DNA of 64,000 bases from JBEBVQ01 sp037190845 (GCA_037190845.1 JBBCJI010000027.1:1-64000); one strand, 5' to 3'; shown: positions 17,145-27,446, counted from the stretch's first letter. Numbers and translations are program-made. Notes: generated from the sequence alone by a model not told the origin.

Positions 17145-20100
17145 ATGAATCTATTGTCTTTATTTTTCAAACCTCTGTTCACTAAAACATTCATTATTAC
17201 AAGTTTTGCGCTCACGCTTCATACTATCAGCGTGCAAGCACAGCTAAGTGGCACGGTTACAGTACCGGGCACCTATGCCACCATTGCTGCGGCAGTCCAG
17301 GATTTAAACAGCCAGGGCGTCGGCTCCGGCGGCGTCATCATCAATGTGGCAGCCGGTCATACGGAAACTGCACCGGCCGGCGGGATCATACTGGGAAGCG
17401 CCGTTCTGAATGCCGGGGGAGCATCTTCATCGGCAGCACGTCCTGTTGTTTTTCAGAAAAACGGCAGCGGAGCAAATCCGTTTATTACGGCATTTACACC
17501 GGGCACAGGCACTACTGATGCCATATTCACACTCGCAGGCGCTGATTATGTTACCATCCAGCATATTGATCTGAGGGAAAATACAGCAAATACCACAGCT
17601 GATCAGCAAATGGAATGGGGATATGCATTATTGAAGCGGAGCAATATAGCTCCGTTTGACGGCTGCCAGCATGTTACGATCATGAATTGTACTATTACGC
17701 TCAATAAAAGCGGATTCCGGGCTGTCGGTATCTATTCAGGAAACCATATATCAGGTAATACTACAGCGCTTACGATCACCTCGGAAACGGATGCACATAA
17801 TTCCATACTGATCTCGGAGAACACAATCAGGAATGTCATGTCCGGGATCTCGCTGAACGGATTTAATGCCCCCGCTCCATACAGCCTTTACGACCAGAAC
17901 CCTCTTATTATTAACAATATAATAGAGAATTTCGGCGTCAATGTCAATACTACCATACCTGGTAGTCCGCAGACAACTTCAGGCGTTTATCTGCTGTACA
18001 ATAATAATGCTGTAATTCGCGACAACCATATAAATAATATAGCCGGAGGAGGCGCTCCCAATCTGCGGGTTTCTCTTCACGGCATATACCACGGCAATGC
18101 GACCGGCACCACTGCGGCCATCACAGGAAATGATATAACCATCATATGTGACAGCGCAGGAAATGTACCCGTTTACTATGGAATACGTTCTGCCATTACA
18201 GGAGGCACTGCTCCCAGCCTGACAATCACAGGCAATACCATCACCGCAGCAGGGGGCTTAGGTGGAACCAATACATCCCTCATCACGCATTCCGGCCACT
18301 TGCTGCACATAAACATCAGCGACAATATCTTTCACAATACATGGATCACAAGCCTGAATGCAACGTTTATCGGCAACATCAATAATAATGCATTGGCCAA
18401 CGGTACTGTTAAAATCAGGAACAATAAAACCACAGGCCATTGTGTCTTCAGCCCTCACGGTTCTTCCTTCAGCAGCCCGAACTACATATACGGCATCAAC
18501 AGTACCGGCACTGCCGCAGCCAGTGTGCGGGATACAATCACCGGGAATCATTTTTACGCAACCTACCTCGCAGGTCCCAGTAACACGTTATACTTCGGCA
18601 TCAATGATGCACTCGGCGCTACCAGTGCACCATATCCCTTAAAATACATCTCAGACAATGAAATCACCCATATAGACAGTTTCGGCGTTACGGGGATCAG
18701 TGTAAGCAGAACCGGGCATGACGGCAACACTTATTCGCTCGTGAATAACAACAGAATCAGCAACATCAACTCACTCATTGAGGGTATTATTATAAATAAT
18801 GCTGCTGGTCAAAGATTGCATATTCATGACAACACGATAGACTCTTCATATAACAACAGTACCGGTCACACCTCCGGCATTACCAATGGCATACTGATAC
18901 AGGGAGGTAGTGACATCCATGTTTACAGGAACAGGATACAGGAGCTGGACGCACGCAAAAGTCTCTCATCCACCCACTCCATCAGAGGGATAGGTATTAA
19001 TAGTGGTGATACTGTCAAAATATACAATAACCTGATTGCCGGCCTGCATGCAAATAATGCCAATAATGATACGGGCATTATCGGGATCAACATCCTGAAC
19101 AGTCATGATGCACGGGTCTATCACAATACGGTTTATATCACCTCCGGCAACACCATGCCTTCTTTCGGAGCAGCAGGTGTATTGTATAGCGCCGGCATCG
19201 GAAAGCTGGATCTGAGAAACAACATCATACACGTTGATGCCGTTGCCGGGCCGGATGGCGTTGTATCCGCCCTGCGCCGCACTACAGGGACAACAGGCAA
19301 TGCACCTTCAAACCTTGACACAAACAGCAATGGAAATGTATATTATACACCTGATGCTGCCAGTACATACATCTACGCTGAAGGGATCGCTCCGGCAACC
19401 ATTGTAAATGAATATGGCACCGGTAATGATCCTGCCTTTAACTCCGGCTGCGGGGCATATAAGGCTTTTATAGCACCCGCAGAAAGCAGCTCCTACACGG
19501 AAGACAACCTTATAATAACACCCGACGGGCTCTATATCCCTGCCGGAAGCTCATATGCCAAGAGCCTTGCAGTGCTTACCACAGACCCCGCTGTGACAGA
19601 TGACCTGAATGAAACAACACGTACCCTGCCTGCAGATGCCGGAGCACTGCAGTTCACTGGTACGCCCAAAGCAGCAGGCGGAACGCTCACACTGAACACA
19701 GACGGATCCGCAGACTTCTGCGCCGGTGACAGCGTTCTGCTGCGGGCGCCAGGCATTGCCGGTGCCAGCTATACCTGGATACATGATGCACAAGTCGTGG
19801 CAGACGGAGTATATGATACCCTTTTTGCCTCAGAAAGCGGCAGCTATCAGGTGGTCATAAGCTACCAAAGCTGTACGGACACTTCAGAAATACTTACCGT
19901 GACCGTATTCCCCGTTCCGGAGCCGGTGATTACAGAAAGTGGTGGCGTATTAAGTACAGGAACATTCAGCAGCTATCAGTGGTATCTCGATGGGAATCCC
20001 GTTAACGGCGCCACCAACAACACCTTTACCCCCGGCCAGCCCGGCAGCTATACGGTAAAGGTAACAAGTGAAAATGGCTGTGAAAACACTTCCGAGCCAC

Positions 20101-20357
20101 GTACCTTAGCCATTGGTGACCAATTTTTCACAAAGAAAACAATAAGCGTATACCCTAACCCGGTAAAAGACATATTGTACATTAATGCTCCGGAAAGCTT
20201 ATCAGTTTCCATAACCGGCATAGACGGAGTATTGCTGATCCGGGAAAAAAACACCCGCCATATAGATGTAAGCAGCCTGCCTGCAGGGTATTACATACTT
20301 TCTGTTGCAGATCATAAAGGGGAGTTGTTACAAAGAGAGAAACTCATTAAACAATAG
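17145..20357 (+). CDS. Large T9SS-secreted protein with right-handed beta-helix and type-A sorting domain
   Basis: This 1070-residue protein starts with a signal peptide ending near TISVQAQ. Residues about 35-800 are rich in Asn/Ile/Gly turns with repeated patterns such as ITGNTI, ISDNIF and IYNNLI, as in pectate-lyase-like parallel beta-helices. Two Ig-like segments follow (CAGDSVLLRAPG... and SYQWYLDGNPVNG...). The last 75 residues (ISVYPNPVKDILYI ... REKLIKQ) are a type-A T9SS sorting domain, which directs export across the outer membrane and surface attachment. No catalytic residues could be identified, so it may be a lyase, an adhesin or a structural protein. Confidence 0.85.
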   Translation: MNLLSLFFKPLFTKTFIITSFALTLHTISVQAQLSGTVTVPGTYATIAAAVQDLNSQGVGSGGVIINVAAGHTETAPAGGIILGSAVLNAGGASSSAARPVVFQKNGSGANPFITAFTPGTGTTDAIFTLAGADYVTIQHIDLRENTANTTADQQMEWGYALLKRSNIAPFDGCQHVTIMNCTITLNKSGFRAVGIYSGNHISGNTTALTITSETDAHNSILISENTIRNVMSGISLNGFNAPAPYSLYDQNPLIINNIIENFGVNVNTTIPGSPQTTSGVYLLYNNNAVIRDNHINNIAGGGAPNLRVSLHGIYHGNATGTTAAITGNDITIICDSAGNVPVYYGIRSAITGGTAPSLTITGNTITAAGGLGGTNTSLITHSGHLLHINISDNIFHNTWITSLNATFIGNINNNALANGTVKIRNNKTTGHCVFSPHGSSFSSPNYIYGINSTGTAAASVRDTITGNHFYATYLAGPSNTLYFGINDALGATSAPYPLKYISDNEITHIDSFGVTGISVSRTGHDGNTYSLVNNNRISNINSLIEGIIINNAAGQRLHIHDNTIDSSYNNSTGHTSGITNGILIQGGSDIHVYRNRIQELDARKSLSSTHSIRGIGINSGDTVKIYNNLIAGLHANNANNDTGIIGINILNSHDARVYHNTVYITSGNTMPSFGAAGVLYSAGIGKLDLRNNIIHVDAVAGPDGVVSALRRTTGTTGNAPSNLDTNSNGNVYYTPDAASTYIYAEGIAPATIVNEYGTGNDPAFNSGCGAYKAFIAPAESSSYTEDNLIITPDGLYIPAGSSYAKSLAVLTTDPAVTDDLNETTRTLPADAGALQFTGTPKAAGGTLTLNTDGSADFCAGDSVLLRAPGIAGASYTWIHDAQVVADGVYDTLFASESGSYQVVISYQSCTDTSEILTVTVFPVPEPVITESGGVLSTGTFSSYQWYLDGNPVNGATNNTFTPGQPGSYTVKVTSENGCENTSEPRTLAIGDQFFTKKTISVYPNPVKDILYINAPESLSVSITGIDGVLLIREKNTRHIDVSSLPAGYYILSVADHKGELLQREKLIKQ

Positions 20358-20369
20358 AGTAAAACGGAC

Positions 20370-20570
20370 AATGACGCATGAATTTGTCCACTATGTCATG
20401 CAGAACATAGCGGAGCGGAGTGAAGCATCCCACATAATGTGTGCCCATATTGTGTGGGATCCTTCCTTCGTCAGGATGACACCATTCATGAATTCACAGT
20501 TCTGATTCGTGTAAAGCATTTGCTATTCATTATACTTAGAAATACGTCATTGACAACGAAGTGAAGCGAC
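20370..20570. repeat. Palindromic intergenic repeat, copy C, with conserved flanks
   Basis: The core GCATCCCACATAATGTGTGCCCAT...GTGGGATCC follows the plan of copies A and B. The left flank (GCATGAATTTGTCC...TGTCATG) and the right flank (ATGACACC, then CATACTT-like and GTCATTG words up to about 20570) match copy D, so the full unit is roughly 200 bp. The left arm carries the GCGGAGCGGAGTGAAG form and the right arm the CTTCCTTCGTCAGGATGAC form. Confidence 0.7.
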
Positions 20571-20609
20571 CTGCTGTTTATAATTGTCAATTCTTAAATT
20601 TACATTGTC

Positions 20610-22769
20610 ATGCCGGGAAAAAAGATTGGACTTTTCGTGATACTGATATGGGGAGCATGGTGTATGGCCGCCAGAGGACAATATTACAACCAGCAGGGAG
20701 ATTACCTTAAGGCAAACGGCGCATGGGCTTTCGGGTACCGGGGCGGCATGCATTTTTATACCGGCAGAGCGGTGCCTGCCCGCACAGACATGCATATGGT
20801 CACCCACTTCCCTGTAGGTCAGCATGTACGGGAAGGATGCGCATCAATAGGATCTCCTCATGACGGCAGGTTCCTGTTTTATGCCGGTGGCGGCGCTATC
20901 TGGAACCGGAACCACACCCTGATGCCCAACGGCGTAAACTTACAGGGAGATATATACGGGAGTACTGTTCAGGGTAAATGCATTGTACCCTTTATAGACT
21001 CACCGGGCAAGTACTATCTCTTCTCCCTCAGCTCCGAAGGCCGGACTCCGGGATTATTTTATTCCGTTATAGACACTACCCTGGACAATGGCCTGGGAGA
21101 TGTGGTATCTGGAAGAAAAAACATCTTGCTTGACAACGACAGCCTTAGCGAAGCTATGATCGCCGTACCGGGAAATAATTGTGACATCTGGTTGCTGACC
21201 CATCTCAAGGGGCGACCTGAATTTAAAGTATGGCACATTACCGGAGCGGGGATCGATCCTGCACCTTCACTGTATCAGACAGGCACACAAATATCAGGAT
21301 GGCGCTCATACTATCATGCCTCCATGGCAATTTCTCCTGACAGAACTTTGCTGGCCCTTACAACAAACCAGTCAGACTCAACTACAATGGATGAAATGCA
21401 GACAGGTACCTTACTTTGCAGATTTGATCCCAACACAGGTCAGGTATCCAATGCAATAAAGCTTACTCCCTTTTTCGGATATGGGCTGGCATTTTCTCCG
21501 GATAATTCCCGGCTCTATACAGCAAATCCTCCTCAAAGCGGAAATATCGGAGGATCACTGGTCTCCCGCAGTCAGGAGTTGCTCCAGTATACTGTGGATG
21601 TATACGATTCGGCAACCATTGTACAATCGGCAACTCATATCACCAACCAGATTGGTCGTTATATCAAGCTCTATAACGACACGATATATGCCTGTCACAA
21701 CCAGCAACAGTTTATGAGCCGTATCAATCAGCCTAACGAAGCCGGAAGCGCCTGCGACTTCCAGTACGCAGCCATACCATTACTTTCAGGCACTCATGCA
21801 TACATGGGCTTGCCCAACGATGTCGTGTTTCCTCTTTCGGCAGACACGAGCTTCATCCGTCACCCCGACATCGTACTATGTGCCGAAGATCCGGGAACAA
21901 TGCTGAGTGCGCCCGATGGTTATGATCATTACCAGTGGGGTGATCAGCACAACGGGCAGGTACAATGGGTAGCAGATGCCGGCGAATATTATGTAATAAG
22001 CAGAACCGGATGTACAATCCGAAAGGATAGTTTCCGGGTAACCCGTGTGGAGTCGCTCACATTTTCTTTAGGCGCCGATACCGTCCTTTGTGAACAGACG
22101 CCATTTTCGATTACCGCATCTTCGGCGCAGGGAGCCTCTTACCTGTGGCAGGACGGAAGCCGGGATAGTTCATACACCATCACTACAACGGGACAATATT
22201 TCGTTACTGTAGAAAAAAACAACTGTACGGCATCCGATACAATACAGGTGCAATACATATACTACAAACAGGATCTCGGAGCAGACCATACGATCTGTCT
22301 CGGAAAAACAATTGACATACATCTGCATGCCAACGCATCGGAATCTTCAAATATTCTCTGGAGTACCGGAACCACAGCACCTTCTATCACAGTATCAGAC
22401 TATGGACAATACCATGTAACCGTACAGGAGTTTCACTGTTCGTTCAGTGACACCATGCAGGTATTGCCGGATGAACTCTGCGATTGCTTCATAGAGGTTC
22501 CCAATGCCTTTACACCCAATGGAGACGGCCTGAACGACATATTCCGGGGTGTTATACAAGGGGGATGTCCTGTACGCTCATTCCGGATGTCTGTATACAA
22601 CAGATGGGGACAGTTGGTATATACTACCATTGATGCCCGATCCGGATGGGATGGGCTATACAAAAACGAACTGGCAGAAGCCGGCGTTTATATGTACTAC
22701 ATACAATTCGACGGAGGTATAGAAGGAATTACCAAAGATCTGAAAGGAGACCTGTTACTGATCCGGTAA
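20610..22769 (+). CDS. T9SS cargo protein with gliding-motility-associated C-terminal domain
   Basis: This 719-residue protein has a signal peptide (GLFVILIWGAWCMAARGQ) and an N-terminal beta-propeller-like region of about 390 residues with motifs DGRFLFYAGG and WNRNHTLMPNG. Three Ig-like modules of about 80 residues follow, each starting LGAD..LC or equivalent. The C-terminal 85 residues (VPNAFTPNGDGLNDIFRG ... YNRWGQLVY) are the gliding-motility-associated / type-B sorting domain. It is therefore predicted to be exported by T9SS to the cell surface. It shares its whole plan, including the N-terminal motifs, with the gene at 41325-44093, so the two are paralogues. The binding target is unknown. 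Confidence 0.87.
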   Translation: MPGKKIGLFVILIWGAWCMAARGQYYNQQGDYLKANGAWAFGYRGGMHFYTGRAVPARTDMHMVTHFPVGQHVREGCASIGSPHDGRFLFYAGGGAIWNRNHTLMPNGVNLQGDIYGSTVQGKCIVPFIDSPGKYYLFSLSSEGRTPGLFYSVIDTTLDNGLGDVVSGRKNILLDNDSLSEAMIAVPGNNCDIWLLTHLKGRPEFKVWHITGAGIDPAPSLYQTGTQISGWRSYYHASMAISPDRTLLALTTNQSDSTTMDEMQTGTLLCRFDPNTGQVSNAIKLTPFFGYGLAFSPDNSRLYTANPPQSGNIGGSLVSRSQELLQYTVDVYDSATIVQSATHITNQIGRYIKLYNDTIYACHNQQQFMSRINQPNEAGSACDFQYAAIPLLSGTHAYMGLPNDVVFPLSADTSFIRHPDIVLCAEDPGTMLSAPDGYDHYQWGDQHNGQVQWVADAGEYYVISRTGCTIRKDSFRVTRVESLTFSLGADTVLCEQTPFSITASSAQGASYLWQDGSRDSSYTITTTGQYFVTVEKNNCTASDTIQVQYIYYKQDLGADHTICLGKTIDIHLHANASESSNILWSTGTTAPSITVSDYGQYHVTVQEFHCSFSDTMQVLPDELCDCFIEVPNAFTPNGDGLNDIFRGVIQGGCPVRSFRMSVYNRWGQLVYTTIDARSGWDGLYKNELAEAGVYMYYIQFDGGIEGITKDLKGDLLLIR

Positions 22770-22799
22770 TCATTCCATACTATTAATAACCCAACAGGT

Positions 22800-23975
22800 T
22801 TACCCACTGAACGCATCCTTTATCTTATCAAAAAAACTCTTTTCTTCCTTATCGTCTTCTGATCCGGATGAGGAAGATGTATCCGGGCGGAAATTAGGCG
22901 ACTGCTGCAAACGCTCAAGCAATGCACGTTCGTCATCGGTCAGTTGCTGCGGCGACCAGACATTCACTTCTATAAGTTCATCCCCTTTTTCGTAAGACTG
23001 GAATGCGGGGAACCCCTTCCCTTTCAGGCGGAATACTTTACCACCCTGTGTGCCCGGTGGGATCTTGATTTTAGCCTTTCCGTCAATAGTCGGCACTTCG
23101 ATCTGCGTACCCAGTACGGCATCCGGGAAAGAAACACGAAGCTGATACACCACATCGAGGTCCTGGCGTTTCAGGTACGGGTGCTTTTCTTCTTCAATTA
23201 CAAGCAGCAGGTCGCCCGGAGCACCGCCGCGTTCACCCGCATTACCTCTGCCGCTCATACTGAGCTGCATACCGTCCTGTACACCGGCCGGCAGGTCGAG
23301 CGTGATCAGCTCTTCACCATATACACGCCCTTCGCCTTTGCAGCCGCCGCATTTTGCTGTGATCGTATTTCCCTCGCCATTACAGGCCGGACAGGTAGTG
23401 ACTGTCTGCATCTGTCCCAGGAAGGTATTGGTAACCCGGCGCACCTGCCCCGAACCTCCGCAGGTAGTACAGCTCTGTACCGCGCCTTTGTCTTTTGCAC
23501 CACTGCCGCTGCACTGCTGGCAGGTAATATGCTTTTTTACTTTTATTTTCTTGTTGGCGCCATTAGCTATATCCGCATAGCTCACCTTGAGTTTTACACG
23601 GAGATTGGCGCCTCTGCTGCCCTGCCTGCGACCGCCCTGGCGACCGCCGCCAAAGAAGCTGCCAAACATATCATCCCCGAAGATATCGCCGAAATTCTGG
23701 AAGATGTCTTCCATCCGCATACCACCGCCGAATCCACCACCCGCAGCGCCACCCATCCCGGCATGGCCGAAACGGTCGTACTGCGCCCGCTTATCCGCAT
23801 TGCTCAGTACATCATATGCCTCTGCGGCTTCCTTGAATTTTTCTTCCGCCTCCTGATTACCGGGATTACGGTCGGGATGGTACTGTAATGCGATCTTGCG
23901 GTAGGCTTTCTTGATCTCATCCTGCGATGCACCCTTTGCCACACCCAATACTTCGTAATAATCTCTTTTTGACAT
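22800..23975 (-). CDS. dnaJ: Molecular chaperone DnaJ
   Basis: This 391-residue type-I J protein stimulates DnaK ATPase and delivers unfolded clients. The J domain has HPD at residues 33-35, then a Gly/Phe-rich linker (GGGFGGGMRMEDIFQNFGDIFG). Four zinc-binding repeats are visible: CQQCSGSG, CTTCGGSG, CPACNGEG and CGGCKGEG. A C-terminal substrate-binding region and an acidic Ser-rich tail follow. It is downstream of grpE on the same strand, separated by a 117-base spacer with an inverted repeat, and dnaK is not in the window. Confidence 0.95.
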   Translation of the reverse strand: MSKRDYYEVLGVAKGASQDEIKKAYRKIALQYHPDRNPGNQEAEEKFKEAAEAYDVLSNADKRAQYDRFGHAGMGGAAGGGFGGGMRMEDIFQNFGDIFGDDMFGSFFGGGRQGGRRQGSRGANLRVKLKVSYADIANGANKKIKVKKHITCQQCSGSGAKDKGAVQSCTTCGGSGQVRRVTNTFLGQMQTVTTCPACNGEGNTITAKCGGCKGEGRVYGEELITLDLPAGVQDGMQLSMSGRGNAGERGGAPGDLLLVIEEEKHPYLKRQDLDVVYQLRVSFPDAVLGTQIEVPTIDGKAKIKIPPGTQGGKVFRLKGKGFPAFQSYEKGDELIEVNVWSPQQLTDDERALLERLQQSPNFRPDTSSSSGSEDDKEEKSFFDKIKDAFSG

Positions 23976-23984
23976 GTATAATCA

Positions 23985-24090
23985 ATTAGTCAATTTGAAA
24001 ATTTAAAAATTTGAAAATGAGTGTAATGCTCATTGCTTACAATAGCATGGGCATTTTCAAATTGACTCATTTTCAAATTTTCAAATTAAA
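23985..24090. repeat. AT-rich inverted repeat between grpE and dnaJ
   Basis: Words of the type ATTTGAAAATTT run left to right and then return as TTTTCAAATT, giving a long imperfect hairpin. A 20-base segment at 24009-24028 recurs exactly, inverted, at 32146-32165. It may act as a terminator or mRNA stabiliser between the two chaperone genes. Confidence 0.55.
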
Positions 24091-24092
24091 AC

Positions 24093-24692
24093 TCATTTCC
24101 CCACCACCACTTTCGCATGACGAATAAGCTTGTCATTCAGGTAATATCCCTGCTGGAGCACATCCACAATACGTCCTTTCATATCTTCCGAAGGCGCAGG
24201 TATTTCTGCTACGGCCTCATGCAGTTCCGGGTCAAATTCATGACCCTGGCACTCCATTACCCGCAAACCCTTCTGTTGCAAAATATGCTTCAGTTTATTA
24301 AAGACCAGAGCAATACCTTCTCTCAGCCCTGCAACATCTTCTGATGAAGTCATCTGGACCATAGCACGGTCTGCATCATCCACCACTTCCAGCAATGACT
24401 GTACGACATCCCGTCCTGCGGTTTGTATCAACTCTACCCGCTCCCGTGCATTACGTTTCCTGAAATTCTCAAATTCCGCCGCCAGCCGGATATATTTATC
24501 CTGTGCTTCATCGCGTTCTGCCCTGATTGCCACTATTTCACTTTCAGATACACGCACATCAGGATCTGCAGCACCGGCAATACGATCAGTCCCCAACGTA
24601 TCTTCACCCGGTTCCGTATTTTCGTCGGCAGATGCCATATTGTCCTGATTTTCCGTTGTTGCCTTATCCTTATCAAATTCCTGTTCTTTCAT
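24093..24692 (-). CDS. grpE: Nucleotide exchange factor GrpE
   Basis: This 199-residue protein has an acidic, disordered N-terminus (residues 1-50), a long coiled coil with IRAERDEAQDKYIRLAAEFENFRKR, and the C-terminal beta domain with HEAVAEIPAP and the GYYLNDKLIRHAKVVV signature. It releases ADP from DnaK in the DnaK-DnaJ-GrpE cycle. It precedes dnaJ on the same strand, a common Bacteroidota arrangement. Confidence 0.94.
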   Translation of the reverse strand: MKEQEFDKDKATTENQDNMASADENTEPGEDTLGTDRIAGAADPDVRVSESEIVAIRAERDEAQDKYIRLAAEFENFRKRNARERVELIQTAGRDVVQSLLEVVDDADRAMVQMTSSEDVAGLREGIALVFNKLKHILQQKGLRVMECQGHEFDPELHEAVAEIPAPSEDMKGRIVDVLQQGYYLNDKLIRHAKVVVGK

Positions 24693-24784
24693 AAGTGTTT
24701 TTATTAAAATAATCCAGACTCTATAACCCGGTGCAATTACTTTGCCAGTAACGGATTATTGACAAAATGACACTTACCTGATTA

Positions 24785-24860
24785 ACTAATGTGCCAATTA
24801 GCTGATATGCTAATGATCCCCGCGACAGACATTAGCTAATTGGCTAATAATCACATTAGG
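24785..24860. repeat. Inverted repeat of TTAGCTAAT words upstream of grpE
   Basis: AATGTGCCAATTAGCTGATA and CTAATG pair with CATTAGCTAATTGGC and CACATT on the right. It lies between the FemAB-like gene stop region and the grpE promoter region and is another of the word-type hairpins. Confidence 0.4.
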
Positions 24861-24869
24861 CAATTAAAC

Positions 24870-25808
24870 CTACATCCCCCTTAATATCTTCCACATAAGG
24901 CTCCGGTTCTTGTGAAGGATCATATAAAGCTCCCGGCGGCCGCCAAAATTTCTGAAGAAACGTTCTACACCCGGATCCATGCTGCCTTCGAGATCGAAAA
25001 TCTTGTGGCCGCGTTTTTTTGATTCGCGAGCCGCATGCCAAAGCAATGCAGACATGGCACGGTAACTTTCTCCCGAGGGATTCCTGGCTCCCATTAAATA
25101 ATATCCCCGTTCCCTGTCCCACACATGCAGAATCAGTCCCTGTATTTGTCCGTTGCCTGACTTTGCCACCCATAATACGCCGCTGTCATGACGTATACAG
25201 GCGTCAAACAGGCGCTTAAGATCCTCAAAACTGTGGTGCTGCAAGCGGCCTTTATCTTCAAGTGTTATCTTTTGATAATTATGCAGTAAGCGTAAAGCAT
25301 CCGGTTCTGCAGTCACGGTTATTTCCTCTTCCGCCGCCCGGATATTACGACGCAGAGATTCGCTCATATTACTAAATAATTCACCCTCCTGCTGTGACAG
25401 ATCTATGAGGAATGTCTGTCGGACTTCCGCCCTGAGATCAAAAAAACGGAACAGACCTACTTGCTTCAAGCCCGGCTGCATCGCCAGTGCCCAAACATCC
25501 GGATCGGGTAGCTGGTTGAGCAGATCGTTTATGGTATCATGTTCAAAACGGTCGCGGTTGCTCTCTCTGATATCGTCCGGAAAAAAAACATGCGGGCCAA
25601 GGTATGGTGTCAGCTTCGGCGTACGGATCATCGGTATGAAAAGACGCTGCTGTATGGGATAAGGCCATACACCGGATACTTGTTGCCCTTTCATGGTTAC
25701 TGCCACATCCCATTGCTCACACACCGCATCCATCCACCAATCGTACAGGAACAACGGGAGATCCGTTTCTTCGCGGCAAATGGCTCTGTATAACTCCCGG
25801 GTAGTCAA
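24870..25808 (-). CDS. FemAB/GNAT-type N-acyltransferase-like protein
   Basis: This 312-residue cytosolic protein has the double acyltransferase fold pattern of FemAB-like proteins. Residues about 1-120 form the first half (YDWWMDAVCEQWDVAV), and the second half has ILHVWDRERGYYLMGARNPSGE and a C-terminal FDLEGSMDPGVERFFRNFGGR. This last motif is typical of the GNAT_6/FemAB-like group. Members transfer amino-acyl or acyl groups, often in cell-wall or lipid synthesis, but the substrate here cannot be told. It is followed upstream by the LolE-type permease gene on the same strand, 38 bases away, so the two may be co-transcribed. Confidence 0.7.
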   Translation of the reverse strand: MTTRELYRAICREETDLPLFLYDWWMDAVCEQWDVAVTMKGQQVSGVWPYPIQQRLFIPMIRTPKLTPYLGPHVFFPDDIRESNRDRFEHDTINDLLNQLPDPDVWALAMQPGLKQVGLFRFFDLRAEVRQTFLIDLSQQEGELFSNMSESLRRNIRAAEEEITVTAEPDALRLLHNYQKITLEDKGRLQHHSFEDLKRLFDACIRHDSGVLWVAKSGNGQIQGLILHVWDRERGYYLMGARNPSGESYRAMSALLWHAARESKKRGHKIFDLEGSMDPGVERFFRNFGGRRELYMILHKNRSLMWKILRGM

Positions 25809-25846
25809 TTTCTGATTAGTTTAATTTTCATAATAGCGATTCCGGA

Positions 25847-27076
25847 TCATTTAAAATGCAGCACTTTAGCCGGGTGAATGCGACGAATATACAGCGTCGG
25901 TAACCACATACAAAGTACGCAAAGCGCAAGCGACGATATATTTATCAACATCACATGCCACCATACAATCTCTACAGGCACACGATCCATGTAATAAGTA
26001 GATTCCGGTAACCGCAGAAAACCATATTTCTGTTGCAGCCAGGCAAGAATAAGACTCAGCAGTGTTCCGGCAAACACACCGGTAATACCGATCAGCCCGG
26101 CCAGGCTGATAAAGACCATCCGGATATGATGAAACGGCATACCCAGCGCTTTGAGCAGGGCCACCATCCGGGCACGGTCTACAATCAGGATCAGCAATGC
26201 CGCCGATAAATTGATCACAGCCACCACCGCCATAATCACAATCAGTATCTTGACATTGATCTGCTGCATATTCAGCCAGTCGAAAATATTCTGATAGATC
26301 GCATTGATAGATTCCGTGTATAGCGGTGGCGCAATATAACGATCGTAAATGGCCAGCGCCAGTGTATCGGCCAGGAAAGGATCGTCCAGCTCTACCTGGT
26401 ATCCGTTTATGTCATCGGCAGCCCAGTTATTAACCCGTTGCAGCAATCGCAGGTCGCATACTCCGAAATAATGATCCACTTCGTCCATGCCGGTATGAAA
26501 AATACCAGCGGCTTTCAGCTTTCTTACCCGCGGAAAGCTGCCGCCAGGTTCGAGGAAATACAGCATCAGGTCGTCGCCCGTATGTACATCGAGCCGGTCG
26601 GCCATGCTCTGAGATATCAATATCTGACGGGCATAAGCTGTATCTCCAAAATCGAGTGTGTCTCCCGAAAAGCTGATACCCCTGCTGAAATTATAATCAG
26701 GCAATATACCTTTCAGCCGGATACCCTCCATCCGGCCATTGGCCTGTATAATGGCCGGCCTGAGCGCAAACGGCGCTACCTGTTTTACATGAGGCATACC
26801 CTGCACCTGCTGTCTCAGATAGCCGTCGTACTTGATAGGCGTAGCGGAGATCAGGCTGGCGGGGTTGGCATTATGCGGAACGATATGTACATGCCCCCAG
26901 AAGCTGAACAGCTTTTCGCGTATACTTTGCTGAAATCCGGTAATGATGCCCATTGCGATGATCATTACCGCGACGCTCAATGCGGTAGCCAGCATGGCCA
27001 GCCGGATGATGAAAGACGAAAAAGTGCCTTTCTGCCGGATGAGGTATCGTCGCGCTATAAAAAAGGGGAGATTCAA
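25847..27076 (-). CDS. LolE/FtsX-type ABC transporter permease
   Basis: This 409-residue inner-membrane protein has the MacB/LolCE plan: a first helix at about 22-48, a periplasmic domain to about 270, and three helices at about 278-303, 320-345 and 375-398. The cytoplasmic loop ALLKALGMPFHHIRMVF is the FtsX-family coupling motif. LolC/E-type complexes move lipoproteins from the inner membrane to the periplasmic carrier. No ATPase gene is adjacent. In Bacteroidota such stand-alone permeases are common, so the role in lipoprotein release is likely but not proven. Confidence 0.83.
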   Translation of the reverse strand: MNLPFFIARRYLIRQKGTFSSFIIRLAMLATALSVAVMIIAMGIITGFQQSIREKLFSFWGHVHIVPHNANPASLISATPIKYDGYLRQQVQGMPHVKQVAPFALRPAIIQANGRMEGIRLKGILPDYNFSRGISFSGDTLDFGDTAYARQILISQSMADRLDVHTGDDLMLYFLEPGGSFPRVRKLKAAGIFHTGMDEVDHYFGVCDLRLLQRVNNWAADDINGYQVELDDPFLADTLALAIYDRYIAPPLYTESINAIYQNIFDWLNMQQINVKILIVIMAVVAVINLSAALLILIVDRARMVALLKALGMPFHHIRMVFISLAGLIGITGVFAGTLLSLILAWLQQKYGFLRLPESTYYMDRVPVEIVWWHVMLINISSLALCVLCMWLPTLYIRRIHPAKVLHFK

Positions 27077-27235
27077 TCTGGTTGCCTGTTGTGTCTATTT
27101 ATCAGCCTGCTAATGTAAGTAAATACCTGCAAGTATACATAAGATGGCGGACAATGGGGATACATTAAAGGCGGGGTTCAGGGGTTCACCTCCGCCCAAA
27201 TAAAACGAGCAGCCGCGAAACACAGCGCTGTACGG

Positions 27236-27431
27236 GATGTTCCGCAGGACACACCGTACAGGCAATAATCCGGGGTTTGCAACCCCGGTGCAAAACAATC
27301 TTTTTATTATTACAAGGCGGGATTGCAGATCCCGCTTTATCTGTGTTGCCGGATGCGCTCCGCTAACATCATGCAAAGCAGAGCTCTACAAAGTGCAATG
27401 GCGGCTCAAAGGCCGCCATTGCACTTTGTAG
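27236..27431. repeat. Repeat block with three hairpins downstream of the first OMP gene
   Basis: The block holds a GGGGTTTGCAACCCC palindrome near 27272, a GCGGGATTGCAGATCCCGC hairpin near 27317, and a perfect 20-bp stem at 27386-27405/27412-27431 around a 6-base loop (GGCGGCTCAAAGGCCGCC at the tip). The first two hairpins and the spacer between them recur at 28137-28245. The last stem sits 15 bases past the OMP stop and probably ends its transcription. The rest of the spacer (27077-27235) shows nothing I can name. Confidence 0.65.
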
Positions 27432-27446
27432 AAAATCGTTACTGCT

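Noticed and set aside
17145..20357. Repeated turns in the beta-helix protein considered as a CRISPR-like or VNTR array
   Set aside because: The repeats are only approximate at protein level and the DNA has no regular direct repeat.
22944..23888. A 314-codon open frame on the plus strand opposite dnaJ
   Set aside because: It is the antisense shadow of dnaJ; the encoded sequence is low in structure and the opposite strand has an unmistakable DnaJ.
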